Shown here one piece after another: positions 27,497 through 37,136 of a DNA stretch of 64,000 nt (the stretch's first letter is position 1; every line of letters begins with the position of its first letter). The notes below the pieces were generated by a model, which was not told the origin of the DNA, ran no database searches, and saw nothing but the letters and a program-made list of their open reading frames with translations. Source of the DNA: Microbulbifer sp. HZ11 (GTDB lineage Bacteria; Pseudomonadota; Gammaproteobacteria; Pseudomonadales; Cellvibrionaceae). The DNA is taken from NCBI RefSeq assembly GCF_000708675.1, contig NZ_JELR01000001.1, positions 1,674,001-1,738,000 on the forward strand. Direction: 5' to 3'. The translations under genes were made by a program, and so were the position numbers.

Positions 27497-27915
27497 CAGA
27501 GAAAGCTCCAGAGGTGCCGACGCCTGACGCGGACGTGATGCCCAACGGCCAGTACTTTTACCGAAGCTGTCGCCAACGAGGTAGTAGTAGACATGGGTCC
27601 TCGATCCACGGAAATATCAAAGCGGGTCGTTTTTTCCAAGGTAAGTTCCAGCGCGACCTGGCCTGAAACCGCCGAATTGGAACAAAAGAGCGGGTCACCA
27701 TTACCCGCACGGAAAATGCAGACTTCTCCAGATTCTGGAAGCGCCCAGGAAAACACAAATTTCGCGCGGCACAACTCACCCTGCTTTACGATGCAACTAC
27801 GCGGTGACACAGAAAAACCTTCGACCTGTTTTGCTGCGTTCCCATCTGGCACTGCCGCAGCAGATTTTGAACCGATCACCAGTAAAACGCCTGCTAATAC
27901 GCTGTGACCTGTCAT
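27496..27915 (-). CDS. Secreted DUF3019-like protein
   Basis: A 139-residue exported protein. The signal peptide starts MTGHSVLAGVLLVIGSKSAAA. The mature part has FSVSPRSCIVKQGELCRAKFVFSW and SGEVCIFRAG with paired cysteines, matching my recollection of DUF3019 proteins, which are typically found beside MipA and an RstAB-like pair. The start at 27915 is chosen for the signal peptide; a longer frame would run into the mipA-like gene. It lies seven bases after that gene and overlaps the regulator start. A periplasmic accessory or signalling role is plausible but unproven. Confidence 0.7.
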   Translation of the reverse strand: MTGHSVLAGVLLVIGSKSAAAVPDGNAAKQVEGFSVSPRSCIVKQGELCRAKFVFSWALPESGEVCIFRAGNGDPLFCSNSAVSGQVALELTLEKTTRFDISVDRGPMSTTTSLATASVKVLAVGHHVRVRRRHLWSFL

Positions 27916-27922
27916 ACGCGGA

Positions 27923-28798
27923 TTACTTCCAGCTATATTGCACGCCGGCAAAAAATGCTTTGGGGCTCGCATCAGTCACATAGGGGCTATTGGCAATCGC
28001 ATCATCCATCCAGTCGATCCGACCCGCCAGTACCATATCCAGATTGCTGGAAAGCGGATACTTGGCTTCCAGGGTCGCATGGGTATTGAGCGCCGCATCA
28101 GGCTGATACAGCGGAAAGCTGGACGTTCCCGGCCCGGGTATTTCCACACCATAGTAATAATCCACCAGCTTACGGCTCTGATAGGTTGCCCCCAGCTCAA
28201 CCCCCAGTAGCAACGAACCAAGAGCAAACTGCTTGCTCAGACTCAGAGGAATCTCGTCTCCACCGTGTACGTCGGTCACATCCCGGTAGGCGCCGAGACC
28301 AATGGTCACCGGCCCCAACCATTGTGCGGCGAAACCACCGAGATAGGAGAGATGACGCTTGGGAGGTTCCAGCTTCATCGCGGGTTCGTCGGCCCCCATC
28401 AGCCTCCCCGCCAGTACAAAGCCCCGACTGAGTTCACTACCACTGCGCGGGAAATAAAAGCCATCGGTATTCAGGCGCCCGGCGATGTCGAAGGCAAAGC
28501 TGGGGGTTTCGTACAGGCTGTAGCCTACGGCAGTATCTTCCAGGTAAAACCGCTTTCCGTAATAACGCACCCTCGGCATGGCGACAACCTCAAGGTCTTG
28601 CCCATCGCCCAGCGGGCTCTGTAACACCCCGCGCCCCACTGCCAGTGCCAGTTGCCAGCTACCTGTCTCCGTATATTCGGAATACTGGGCGGCGGTTTCC
28701 GCCGCTTCAGCGATCGGAATCATCTGAAAGGCCGCTGCGCTTCCCAGGCACAGAATGGCCGTGACCAACTTATGGAAATAAGTTTCCTGCTCACCCAT
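27923..28798 (-). CDS. MipA/OmpV family outer-membrane protein
   Basis: A protein of about 291 residues with a signal peptide (HKLVTAILCLGSAAAFQ...AEAAE) followed by a beta-barrel pattern. It ends in the aromatic residue context FFAGVQYSWK usual for outer-membrane barrels. The segments RYYGKRFYLEDTAVGYSLY and YLGGFAAQWLGPVTIGLGAYRDVTDVHGG fit MipA/OmpV. It is the first gene of an operon with the DUF3019-like gene, regulator and kinase, a known arrangement. The start at 28798 has CAGGA upstream; an in-frame GTG at 28822 is possible. Confidence 0.88.
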   Translation of the reverse strand: MGEQETYFHKLVTAILCLGSAAAFQMIPIAEAAETAAQYSEYTETGSWQLALAVGRGVLQSPLGDGQDLEVVAMPRVRYYGKRFYLEDTAVGYSLYETPSFAFDIAGRLNTDGFYFPRSGSELSRGFVLAGRLMGADEPAMKLEPPKRHLSYLGGFAAQWLGPVTIGLGAYRDVTDVHGGDEIPLSLSKQFALGSLLLGVELGATYQSRKLVDYYYGVEIPGPGTSSFPLYQPDAALNTHATLEAKYPLSSNLDMVLAGRIDWMDDAIANSPYVTDASPKAFFAGVQYSWK

Positions 28799-28920
28799 GG
28801 CGCAGGTCCTGTTTAAATCCACCGCTGCTCACAATCACTTCGACCTTTTATAAATCACTGACCCGATATTCTCTGCAATCTATCGAAGCGCTCGCGGTGG
28901 CGAAAGACCCTTTCGGGTGA

Positions 28921-28941
28921 TTTGTACAAATTTGTACAAAT
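28921..28941. promoter_or_regulatory. Tandem TTTGTACAAA box, candidate RstA-like operator
   Basis: Two adjacent copies of the 10-bp palindrome TTTGTACAAA give a direct repeat with one-turn period, containing TACA-N6-TACA. The known E. coli RstA box is TACATNTNGTTACA, the same TACA-N6-TACA frame. It lies in the divergent gap between the MipA-DUF3019-RstAB operon and the first subtilase gene, about 150 bases from the subtilase start. Confidence 0.65.
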
Positions 28942-29087
28942 CCCAAAGCGCCGTACTACGGGGGTGTTGGCCAGTCTTTCCACAAATTTGCACAGTTTCT
29001 CCTACCCACCTTTGATATATGAAAAGGGCTATTGCGGTATTTCGCCGCAGTCATACCAATAATTGTTCCTTCCGAGGGAGAAGAAAC

Positions 29088-32000
29088 TTGAAAATAAAAA
29101 CCCTAGCAACGGTGATCGCCTCCGCGCTGTGTACCAGCAGTGTGACGGCATCCGTGACCAATCACCCCGGACCGGGTCTGCATCAGATCAAAGCCCCACA
29201 GATCGCCAAAGTTGTGCAGTCAACGGCGGCATCCCAACAACAAACCAGTGGCCAGACGATTCAGAATCGCCGCCCCGGCGGTCTCAATCAGCAAATTCGC
29301 CCGGCCTCCGCCGCGGACAAGTTTGCCCACGAACCGGAGCGCAGTGGCGAAGATGTTTACATTGTTCGCCTGCACGACCTGCCAGTGACTACCTACGATG
29401 GACGGGTCAAAGGATTTGAAGCCACGGCATTAAGCGCGCTGCGCAACGAGGTCGCCAGTGGCACCCTGGCAGCACCACATGGCACCCGCGGCCTCAAGGC
29501 GATTCAGCGAAACCGGGCCGACAGCTACAAAAACTATCTGATGCAAAAGCATCAAACGGTCGTGCAACAGGCTCGCGCCTTCGGCGTATCACGCGCGCCG
29601 CGCCTGCAATTTACCGATGCCATCAACGGCTTCACCATGGAGATGACCCAGGCGCAGGCAAAGCAGCTCGCCGAGCTGCCCCAGGTCGCCTTCGTCCAGC
29701 GCTCCGACACAATGCAATTACATACAGATCGCGGCCCGGAATTTATTGGTGCCGATAAAATCTGGAACGGAAATACCGAAACAGGCAGCCTGGACCTGAA
29801 GGGTGAAGGCATGATCGTGGGTATTCTGGATACCGGTATCAACACCGATCACGAATCTTTCGCCGATGTGGGCGATGATGGCTACGACCACACCAACCCC
29901 TGGGGCGAAGGCAATTACGTGGGCGACTGTGCGACCGGCGCCTCCACCTGTAACGACAAGCTGATCGGTGTGTGGAGCTGGCCAATGATCACCGACACCT
30001 ACAAAGGTGTACGCCCGGCCAGCGGTGAAGACTACAACGGACACGGGAGTCACACCGCCAGTACCGCGGCCGGTAACGTCGTTCACAATGTACCTCTGCT
30101 CGGTGGATCACTGGGTGACGGCGACGGGATTCCTACCGGGTTCGAATTCGAGCAGGCCGCAGGTGTAGCGCCCCACGCCAACATTATTTCTTATCAGGTG
30201 TGTTACCCGGATGAGCGGGGCTGTCCTTCTGAGGTGATGCTGAAAGCCGTCGACCAGGCCATTGCCGATGGTGTCGACGTGATCAACTTCTCCATCGGCG
30301 GCGGCGATCGTTACCCCTGGGACGACGCCATGGCCCTCGCCTTTTTGTCGGCGCGCGAAGCGGGCATTTCCGTCGCAGCATCCGCTGGCAACGCCGGTCC
30401 CGGCTTTTACACGCTCTCGCACACCGCACCCTGGTACACGGTGGTGGCGGCCACTACCTCTGACCGCGTAATGGACACAGTGGGCAATGGGATTGAGCTG
30501 AGCGGTGGTGCCACGGCTGCACCCAGCTTTTACGTTAACCACGCTGACGAGTGGGACGATATCGCCGGTATCTCGGCTTCCGGCATTGTCGGCACACCAG
30601 TGAGTGCGGCTGACTACGGCGATGAGCTGTGCGCGAGCGAATTTGCTGCCGGCACTTTCGAGCCACACCATATCGTCATCTGTAAACGCGGCGTAAATGC
30701 CCGTGTCGCAAAGGCGTATAACGTGCAGTCCGGCGGTGCTGGCGGGTTCATTCTGTACAACGCCGGTGACGAGGCCGACTCCAAGCTGGTTGACGACATT
30801 TTCCCGATTCCCGGCCTGCACATTGGCAGTTACCGCGGCTCGCAATTGCTGGACTGGATTCAGGACGGAGGCACGGACCACAGTATTTCTATTACTGCTG
30901 CCGAGATCAGCCGCACCATTGATGCGGATAAAGGTGACCTGCTGGCGGACTTCTCGTCACGAGGACCCGCGCAGCACTTTATCGGCAGCCTGGCGCCACA
31001 CATCAGCGCCCCGGGTGTCGACATTCTCGCAGCCTATGCCGATGAGCATCCCTTCCACCCGGATTCCGCGGCATCCCAGGACTGGACCATGATCAGCGGT
31101 ACCTCCATGGCCAGCCCCCATGTGGCCGGTGCCATGACTCTGGTAAAGCAGGCACACCCGGACTGGACCGCTGCAGAAATCCAGTCCGCCCTGTTGATGA
31201 CCTCCGCGCAAACCGTGCGTGAAAAATCCAATACCTGGAGCGATGACACACGCCCGGCACACACCTATCGCGCGGGCTCAGGCCGCGTGGACGTGGCCGC
31301 CGCAGTAGACGCCGGTCTGGTGATGGATGAAACCGCCGCGAACTTCGAATACGCCAACCCGAACAACGGTGGCGACGTAAAACAGCTGAACCTGCCGCAA
31401 CTGGTGAACAACCACTGCCGCCGCACCTGCTCCTGGATGCGTACCGTGCGTGCCACGCGCAGCGGTCAGTGGACGGTGACCAACGGCGACTGGACATACG
31501 ACGTATGGAATACCGGTCAGGGGGAAACACCGATTAACGGCGCCAAGATCGAAGCCTTCCCGAACAGCTTCAGCCTGGACGCCGGCGAAACCCAGACCAT
31601 CGTTTTCACTGCGGATCTCACCGACGTGCAGTTCGAACACAATTCCATGCTCGGCGGCGTCAAAGATCTGCCACAACTGGAACTGTGGAGCGAGGTACGT
31701 ATCACCGCAGAAGATGAAACCATCCCGGATTCGCACTGGCCCGTTTCCATCAACTTTGACCGCGGCGGACTTCCAAGTACGGTCAACGTGGATGTGCACC
31801 GTGACAACGGTAGCTACCACCTGAAGGACCTGCCGTTACCGGCGATGAACAGTGTTCAGTATCGTTCGTACGGCCCGGTCAAGGCGAGCGTGGAAGAGGT
31901 CACGCTGAATCAGGATATCGACCATATCCCGGTGCGCTATGACAACGACTACGAGCCCGGTCATGCCCGCGTCACACTGATGACGGTGCCGGAAAATACC

Positions 32001-34229
32001 GCCCGCTTCGTGGTTGAAGTTCTGGAAAATCTGCAGAGCCCCGGCTGGAGTGATTTTTACGGTCCGATGCACGGCTGGATGACCGTCTACATCGGTCGCG
32101 ATAGCGACGGCAATGGCGAAGCGGATTTCGAGAATGAGCTGCTGTGTGCATCCACCACGGAAATCGAGCTGAACTACTGCAGCATCACCAACCCCGATGC
32201 GGGCAGCTACTGGGTGGTTGTCGACAACCATCGTATCAATGTCACCGATCACACCGTCATTGATGGCGTGGAGCTGAAAGATACCTACAAGGTGGCCACC
32301 GCTCTGGTACCGGCCATCGCTGGCGGCTTTCAGGTTGAAGGACCGGCAACCACCGATGGAAAAAGAGTCGGTGTCGATCTGAACTGGAACCTCAGCGACT
32401 TCGAAGTGGGCGATGTTGCCTACGCTGGATTCGATATTGGTACCGGCAATGCACCGGGTAGCGTCGGTTTTATACCGGTCAAACTGACGCGCGGCGTCGA
32501 TGATATCAGCCTCACCACCAGCCAGACCCAGGCCAAGGGTGGCGATATTGTTGATGTGACAGTACACATGGTGGAAAACAACTCGGGCATTGACCGCCAG
32601 ATCGATCTGCTGGGTCAACTACCTGAAGGACTTACCCTGGTGGAAGGCTCCGTCAGTGTGAACAACCCCAGAATGCGCGACCACCTGCAGGTACTTGGAG
32701 ATGTCATCCAGGTCAGCGGCATTCAGGAGAATTCCGAGCACTGGAAACGGGACTACAAAATCACCAGTAGCGAAACCGACCAGATGTGTCGCACGCCGAT
32801 CTACACCGCGGGCAGCACCGCCAGTGAAGGTGGCTTTGTCGGCCTGTACGAGCGGTTCGGATTGCTGCCGGATATTGGAGGCTCTGCCGCCGATTGGCTC
32901 AACCCGGAATTCAAGATCCCACTCAGTCGCTTCTGGGGTCCTGATGCGAGCATGAGCCTGTTCCACAATGACGCGTTTAAAACCTACCCGGATCTGGTGG
33001 TATCGCCCCAGGGCTACGCAACCGTCGAACAGAAATGGGATCCGTCACAGCATATCGTGCACCACGAGTTCCCTTACTACTCCGATCCTTACGCACCGTT
33101 TATCGGCGTGCTCTGGAAAGGGGTATTCAATACCGGCGGTTGGTTCAGTGCCAATGTGGATGCACTCGGTACACCACTTAACCTGGATTTCGATTCGGCG
33201 GTGACCTCCGGCATGGTGGTTGGTTACGCCTATGACCCCGCCAACAATATCGACGATATTATTGTCGAGTGGCACAACGCGCGTACCCAGAACGTAGAGG
33301 TTTCCTGGTCCGGCGGCTCGGTGATGAGTGAAAAGTCCGACCGCTACAGCTTCAACCTCATCGTGCACAAAGGCTATCGCTTTGGCGAGGGTGAATATGA
33401 ATTCACCATGGCCTATGGCGATCTCGATTTTGCCGGCGAAAGTGGCGCGGGCTCGGTAGGTATCCACGGCCACTACGGACCACAGGATATTTTCGGCTAC
33501 CCGTATTACTACGATCAGGAAGTCGGAAAGAGTTTTGCCTTCGACAACCTGGACCGTAAGCTCAAACGTGATCTGGTGGTCTGCTATGACTACGTAGGCC
33601 CGGAATCCACCCAATTCGCCCTGAACTTCCAGGTACGTGTGGCGGAAACCGCAGCAGGTCAGGACCTGGAACTGTCTTTCGTCAGTGACATCGATGGCAT
33701 GGCGCAGGAAGCAGTGGCTCAGATCATCGTCGTTCCCGGCAATCTGCTGCTCACGGAAATTGGTGACCAAACCACCGCGGAAAACACCGCGCTGGAGCTG
33801 GAAGTGGTCTACCTGGATAAAGACGCAGCGCCCAACCTCATCTCGGTGAGCGGCAAGAATTTCACTGCGGAAGTATCCGGCCACACCTCCAATTCCACAG
33901 TCACCATCACCCCGGACACCAACTGGCACGGCGAAACGGAGGTCACCATAACCGTTGCCGACGAGCAGGTGCCCTCCGATACGGCCAGCACTAGTTTTAT
34001 GCTGACAGTCGCCTCGGACGGTGAAGAGCCGGGTTGTGCCGATATGGCGGCCAACAACTACGATGAAGACGCTACCGTGGATGACGGCACTTGTGTCTAC
34101 CCGGAGATTCAGCCAGAACCGGAAAAGAAGAAAAAGAGAAAAGGTGGCTCTACCGGCACCCTTCTGCTGGGCCTGTTGATCGCACTGGGCCTCGCGCGTC
34201 GTTGGCGCCGGGTTTCGGCAGCTATCTGA
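29088..34229 (+). CDS. Giant secreted S8 subtilisin-like protease with GlyGly-CTERM (paralogue 1)
   Basis: 1713 residues. A signal peptide (KTLATVIASALCTSSVTAS) is followed by an I9-type propeptide (about 80-215, VYIVRLHDLPVTTYDG) and an S8 catalytic domain: Asp248 in GILDTGIN, His322 in NGHGSHTAS, Ser673 in GTSMASPH. A PA domain is inserted at about 510-590. Long beta-rich regions follow, then a cysteine motif (EPGCADMAANNYDEDA..DDGTC), a Lys-rich stretch, and the sorting signal GGSTGTLLLGLLIALGLARR, which rhombosortase is known to process. The start is TTG at 29088 with GAGGGAG upstream, shared with the paralogue. Predicted to be surface-bound or secreted by type II secretion. Confidence 0.93.
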   Translation: MKIKTLATVIASALCTSSVTASVTNHPGPGLHQIKAPQIAKVVQSTAASQQQTSGQTIQNRRPGGLNQQIRPASAADKFAHEPERSGEDVYIVRLHDLPVTTYDGRVKGFEATALSALRNEVASGTLAAPHGTRGLKAIQRNRADSYKNYLMQKHQTVVQQARAFGVSRAPRLQFTDAINGFTMEMTQAQAKQLAELPQVAFVQRSDTMQLHTDRGPEFIGADKIWNGNTETGSLDLKGEGMIVGILDTGINTDHESFADVGDDGYDHTNPWGEGNYVGDCATGASTCNDKLIGVWSWPMITDTYKGVRPASGEDYNGHGSHTASTAAGNVVHNVPLLGGSLGDGDGIPTGFEFEQAAGVAPHANIISYQVCYPDERGCPSEVMLKAVDQAIADGVDVINFSIGGGDRYPWDDAMALAFLSAREAGISVAASAGNAGPGFYTLSHTAPWYTVVAATTSDRVMDTVGNGIELSGGATAAPSFYVNHADEWDDIAGISASGIVGTPVSAADYGDELCASEFAAGTFEPHHIVICKRGVNARVAKAYNVQSGGAGGFILYNAGDEADSKLVDDIFPIPGLHIGSYRGSQLLDWIQDGGTDHSISITAAEISRTIDADKGDLLADFSSRGPAQHFIGSLAPHISAPGVDILAAYADEHPFHPDSAASQDWTMISGTSMASPHVAGAMTLVKQAHPDWTAAEIQSALLMTSAQTVREKSNTWSDDTRPAHTYRAGSGRVDVAAAVDAGLVMDETAANFEYANPNNGGDVKQLNLPQLVNNHCRRTCSWMRTVRATRSGQWTVTNGDWTYDVWNTGQGETPINGAKIEAFPNSFSLDAGETQTIVFTADLTDVQFEHNSMLGGVKDLPQLELWSEVRITAEDETIPDSHWPVSINFDRGGLPSTVNVDVHRDNGSYHLKDLPLPAMNSVQYRSYGPVKASVEEVTLNQDIDHIPVRYDNDYEPGHARVTLMTVPENTARFVVEVLENLQSPGWSDFYGPMHGWMTVYIGRDSDGNGEADFENELLCASTTEIELNYCSITNPDAGSYWVVVDNHRINVTDHTVIDGVELKDTYKVATALVPAIAGGFQVEGPATTDGKRVGVDLNWNLSDFEVGDVAYAGFDIGTGNAPGSVGFIPVKLTRGVDDISLTTSQTQAKGGDIVDVTVHMVENNSGIDRQIDLLGQLPEGLTLVEGSVSVNNPRMRDHLQVLGDVIQVSGIQENSEHWKRDYKITSSETDQMCRTPIYTAGSTASEGGFVGLYERFGLLPDIGGSAADWLNPEFKIPLSRFWGPDASMSLFHNDAFKTYPDLVVSPQGYATVEQKWDPSQHIVHHEFPYYSDPYAPFIGVLWKGVFNTGGWFSANVDALGTPLNLDFDSAVTSGMVVGYAYDPANNIDDIIVEWHNARTQNVEVSWSGGSVMSEKSDRYSFNLIVHKGYRFGEGEYEFTMAYGDLDFAGESGAGSVGIHGHYGPQDIFGYPYYYDQEVGKSFAFDNLDRKLKRDLVVCYDYVGPESTQFALNFQVRVAETAAGQDLELSFVSDIDGMAQEAVAQIIVVPGNLLLTEIGDQTTAENTALELEVVYLDKDAAPNLISVSGKNFTAEVSGHTSNSTVTITPDTNWHGETEVTITVADEQVPSDTASTSFMLTVASDGEEPGCADMAANNYDEDATVDDGTCVYPEIQPEPEKKKKRKGGSTGTLLLGLLIALGLARRWRRVSAAI

Positions 34230-34284
34230 CACCCCGGTGTAGCCATTTGCCAACAATAAGACGAAGCTGATTTTCGTCATTCGG

Positions 34285-34313
34285 AGCCCTGGCCAATCGG
34301 TCGGGGCTTTTTT
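34285..34313 (+). terminator. Intrinsic terminator after subtilase 1
   Basis: AGCCCTGGCC-AATC-GGTCGGGGCT forms an imperfect GC-rich stem followed by a T-run, 56 bases after the protease stop codon. Confidence 0.75.
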
Positions 34314-34440
34314 ATACGGCAATGAATTCACTGTCTAGACTTTCAATTGCGAACAGTGACGGCCCGGCGCCATAACCCTCCCGGCAAGTCTTCACCAAAC
34401 CTCTCAACGGCATCAGTCAATGTACGACCGAGGAGTCCCC

Positions 34441-35874
34441 ATGAGACGATCGATGACCTGGCGCACGCTTATCAGCGCCATAATGACGCTCTCTGTCAGT
34501 TTTTCTACAGCCAACGTGTCCGCACAGTCGACGCTGAGCGCAGACGAGGCGAAACAAATCGCCATCGACGCCTATATTTTTGGTTACTCGCTAATGTCGG
34601 TGGAAATGACCCGCAAGGTCATGACCAATGTGGCAAAGCCGACCTCTAAACACGCCCCCATGGGCCAGTTCGCCAATTTGCGGGAATACCCGACAGCGAA
34701 ATTTCGCGACGTCACTGCGCCCAATGCCGACACCCTTTATTCCAACGCATTTGTAGATCTCGCCAAAGAGCCCTGGGTCGTCAGCTGGCCGGATATGAGC
34801 GACCGCTACTACGTGTGGGAATTTTATGACGCCTGGGTTCCGGTGATCATGAGCCCCGGTTCGCGTACCACCGGCCAGAAAGCCCAGACCTATGCGATTA
34901 CCGGCCCGGGCTGGAGCGGCAAGCTGCCAGATGGTGTGAAGGAACTGAAATCCCCCACCGACACCGTATGGATTCTCGCGCGGACCTATTCCACCGGTAC
35001 CCCCGAGGACTACAAAGAGGTCTGGGCGCTGCAGGACCAGTACAAGCTGTACCCGCTCAGTTACTGGGGCAAGGAGTACACTCCGCCGGTAGGCAAAGTG
35101 GATCCCAAAGTCGATATGAAAACTGCGGTGCGCAATCAGGTCAACGCCCTCGATGCCCAACAGTATTTTGGCTGGATGGCGTCACTGATGAAAAACAACC
35201 CACCGATTGCAGAAGATGCGCCAATGGTGGCGAAGATGAAAAAAATCGGACTGGAACCAGGCAAACCATTTGACCTGAGCAAAATGAACCCTGCAATTGC
35301 CGATGCCATCAAGCAGGCGCCGAAAGCCGCCTGGGAACAGATCGTTGCCTACACCAAAGATTCGGGCAAAATCAATAATGGTTGGCTGATCAACATGAAA
35401 GTCGGCCATTACGGCACCGACTATATGGCCCGCGCCTGGCTGTCTGCTTTTGGCATCCCCGCCAATCCACCGAAAGATGCCGTTTATCCGGTGGGCCAGA
35501 CCGACGCCGATGGCGACCCGCTGGATACCTCAAAGCACAATTACGTCACTCACTTCAAGTCAGAAAAAGACCTGCCACCGGCCAATGGCTTCTGGTCACT
35601 GACCATGTATGACGAAGGTTACTTCTTTATCGAAAACCCGCTCAATCGATACACCCTCAGTGAGCGGAACAACCTGAAGAAGAATGACGATGGCTCCATC
35701 AGTCTGTACCTGCAAAAAGAAAATCCCGGCCCGGAAAAAGAATCCAACTGGTTGCCCGCACCAGACGCGAAGTTTATTCCAATGTTCCGCCTGTATTGGC
35801 CGAAGGAAAACCCGCCTTCGGTTCTCGATGGCAGCTGGTGGCCACCGGTGATCGAGAAAAACGGCGCTCCCTAG
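34441..35874 (+). CDS. DUF1254/DUF1214 domain protein, exported
   Basis: 477 residues. A signal peptide (ending NVSAQ, about residue 29) is followed by a DUF1254 domain (about 45-180; KQIAIDAYIFGYSLMSVEMTRK, TAPNADTLYSNAFVDL) and a C-terminal DUF1214 domain (about 345-460; GFWSLTMYDEGYFFIENPLNRYTLSERN). The biochemical role of this family is not established. The start at 34441 has GAGGAG at a good distance. It is a single gene between two terminators; an outer-membrane-like gene follows. Confidence 0.88.
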   Translation: MRRSMTWRTLISAIMTLSVSFSTANVSAQSTLSADEAKQIAIDAYIFGYSLMSVEMTRKVMTNVAKPTSKHAPMGQFANLREYPTAKFRDVTAPNADTLYSNAFVDLAKEPWVVSWPDMSDRYYVWEFYDAWVPVIMSPGSRTTGQKAQTYAITGPGWSGKLPDGVKELKSPTDTVWILARTYSTGTPEDYKEVWALQDQYKLYPLSYWGKEYTPPVGKVDPKVDMKTAVRNQVNALDAQQYFGWMASLMKNNPPIAEDAPMVAKMKKIGLEPGKPFDLSKMNPAIADAIKQAPKAAWEQIVAYTKDSGKINNGWLINMKVGHYGTDYMARAWLSAFGIPANPPKDAVYPVGQTDADGDPLDTSKHNYVTHFKSEKDLPPANGFWSLTMYDEGYFFIENPLNRYTLSERNNLKKNDDGSISLYLQKENPGPEKESNWLPAPDAKFIPMFRLYWPKENPPSVLDGSWWPPVIEKNGAP

Positions 35875-35900
35875 ACACGCGCATAGGGTTATTTCGTCTC

Positions 35901-35926
35901 AGCCCCGGCTCTGCCGGGGCTTTTTT
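35901..35926 (+). terminator. Intrinsic terminator after DUF1254 gene
   Basis: AGCCCCGGC-TCT-GCCGGGGCT is a perfect 9-bp stem followed by TTTTT, 26 bases after the stop codon. Confidence 0.92.
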
Positions 35927-36111
35927 CACTAGCTACCCTATGCCAATCTGGCGCTGCAAGACGTTTCTGTTCACTAAGGTGTGAATACGTTGATAATCCG
36001 GCGCCGGCGCGTAAGAAAAAGTACACTCTGCTTCCAATACTTATTTTCCGTTGGATATGAACTCCGATTATGCAGATCCTTTACGTCCAGACAGACTGAG
36101 GGGTAATCCCG

Positions 36112-37056
36112 ATGAAAATAATGGCCAGAGCACTCTCGATATTTATCCTGTTCATCACTTTCGCGCTTACCCCCACTCACGCTGACGAAGGTGGCGTCAG
36201 CTTCTGGCTACCAGGGCAATATGGAAGTTTTGCCGCTATTGCACCGACCTCGGAGTGGTCACTGCCCATGCAAACCTATTACTACTCCGGCAGCGCCGAG
36301 TCGACACGCGCTCTCACTCGCGGAAACCTCCTTTCCTTCGGCCTGGATACGAATTTTGCCGCCCAATTCTTCGTACCTACCTATTCTCCTGACAAGCAGA
36401 TTCTGGGCGCGCGCCCCGGGCTCTCCCTCACTCTACTCCCGGGTTACGCGGAAACCTCGGCAAAGGCAGCCACAGAACTTTTCCCCCAAAAACAGAGTGA
36501 CTCGATAACGGGTTTCGGCGACCTATACCCTACCTTCCAATTGTTCTGGAATCACGATATGCACAACTGGATGGCATACATTACGGGCAATATTCCGGTT
36601 GGCTCATACAATCCCAACCGTCTTTCCAACCTGGGTATTGGCCACGGTGCTGTGGATATCGGAGGTGGCTACACCTATATGGATACGAAAAGCGGGTGGG
36701 AGCTTTCCGCCACCGCGGGGTTTACTTACAATTTAGAAAACTCTGACACGCAATACCAAAGTGGTATCGACTCCCATCTCGACCTTGGCTTGTCACGTTC
36801 ACTCACCGAGCAGTTTTTTGTCGGTCTTGTCGGCTACGCCTATGTGCAGCTCACACCGGACAGTGGACAGCCTCCTGCGCTGGGGGATTTTAAAAGCCGG
36901 ACCTCTGCGGTCGGACCTCAGCTCGGATATACCTTCAAGGCCGGAAGTCGGTCGATTTTTTTGAATTTGCGGGGATATGGCGAATTCTCTACAAAGCATC
37001 GCCCGGAAGGTGGTGACATTTTTATCACGATAAACATTCCGTTGAGCAGAAGCTAA
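36112..37056 (+). CDS. Outer-membrane beta-barrel protein, SphA/MetA-pathway-like
   Basis: 314 residues. A signal peptide (ending THADEGG) is followed by an alternating beta-barrel pattern. WLPGQYGSFAAIAPTSEWSLPMQTYYYSG near the N-terminus resembles proteins annotated as phenol-degradation MetA-like or SphA transporters. A GAGGGG ribosome-binding site precedes the ATG. It follows a DUF1254 gene, a frequent pairing in proteobacteria, but a terminator separates the two here. The substrate is unknown. Confidence 0.7.
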   Translation: MKIMARALSIFILFITFALTPTHADEGGVSFWLPGQYGSFAAIAPTSEWSLPMQTYYYSGSAESTRALTRGNLLSFGLDTNFAAQFFVPTYSPDKQILGARPGLSLTLLPGYAETSAKAATELFPQKQSDSITGFGDLYPTFQLFWNHDMHNWMAYITGNIPVGSYNPNRLSNLGIGHGAVDIGGGYTYMDTKSGWELSATAGFTYNLENSDTQYQSGIDSHLDLGLSRSLTEQFFVGLVGYAYVQLTPDSGQPPALGDFKSRTSAVGPQLGYTFKAGSRSIFLNLRGYGEFSTKHRPEGGDIFITINIPLSRS

Positions 37057-37136
37057 TGACAACAGCAACGCGTTGAGAGAAACGGTAGTTGATCATACAC
37101 TCCTCGCATACGAGCAACTAGGGGAAGGCAGTGACT

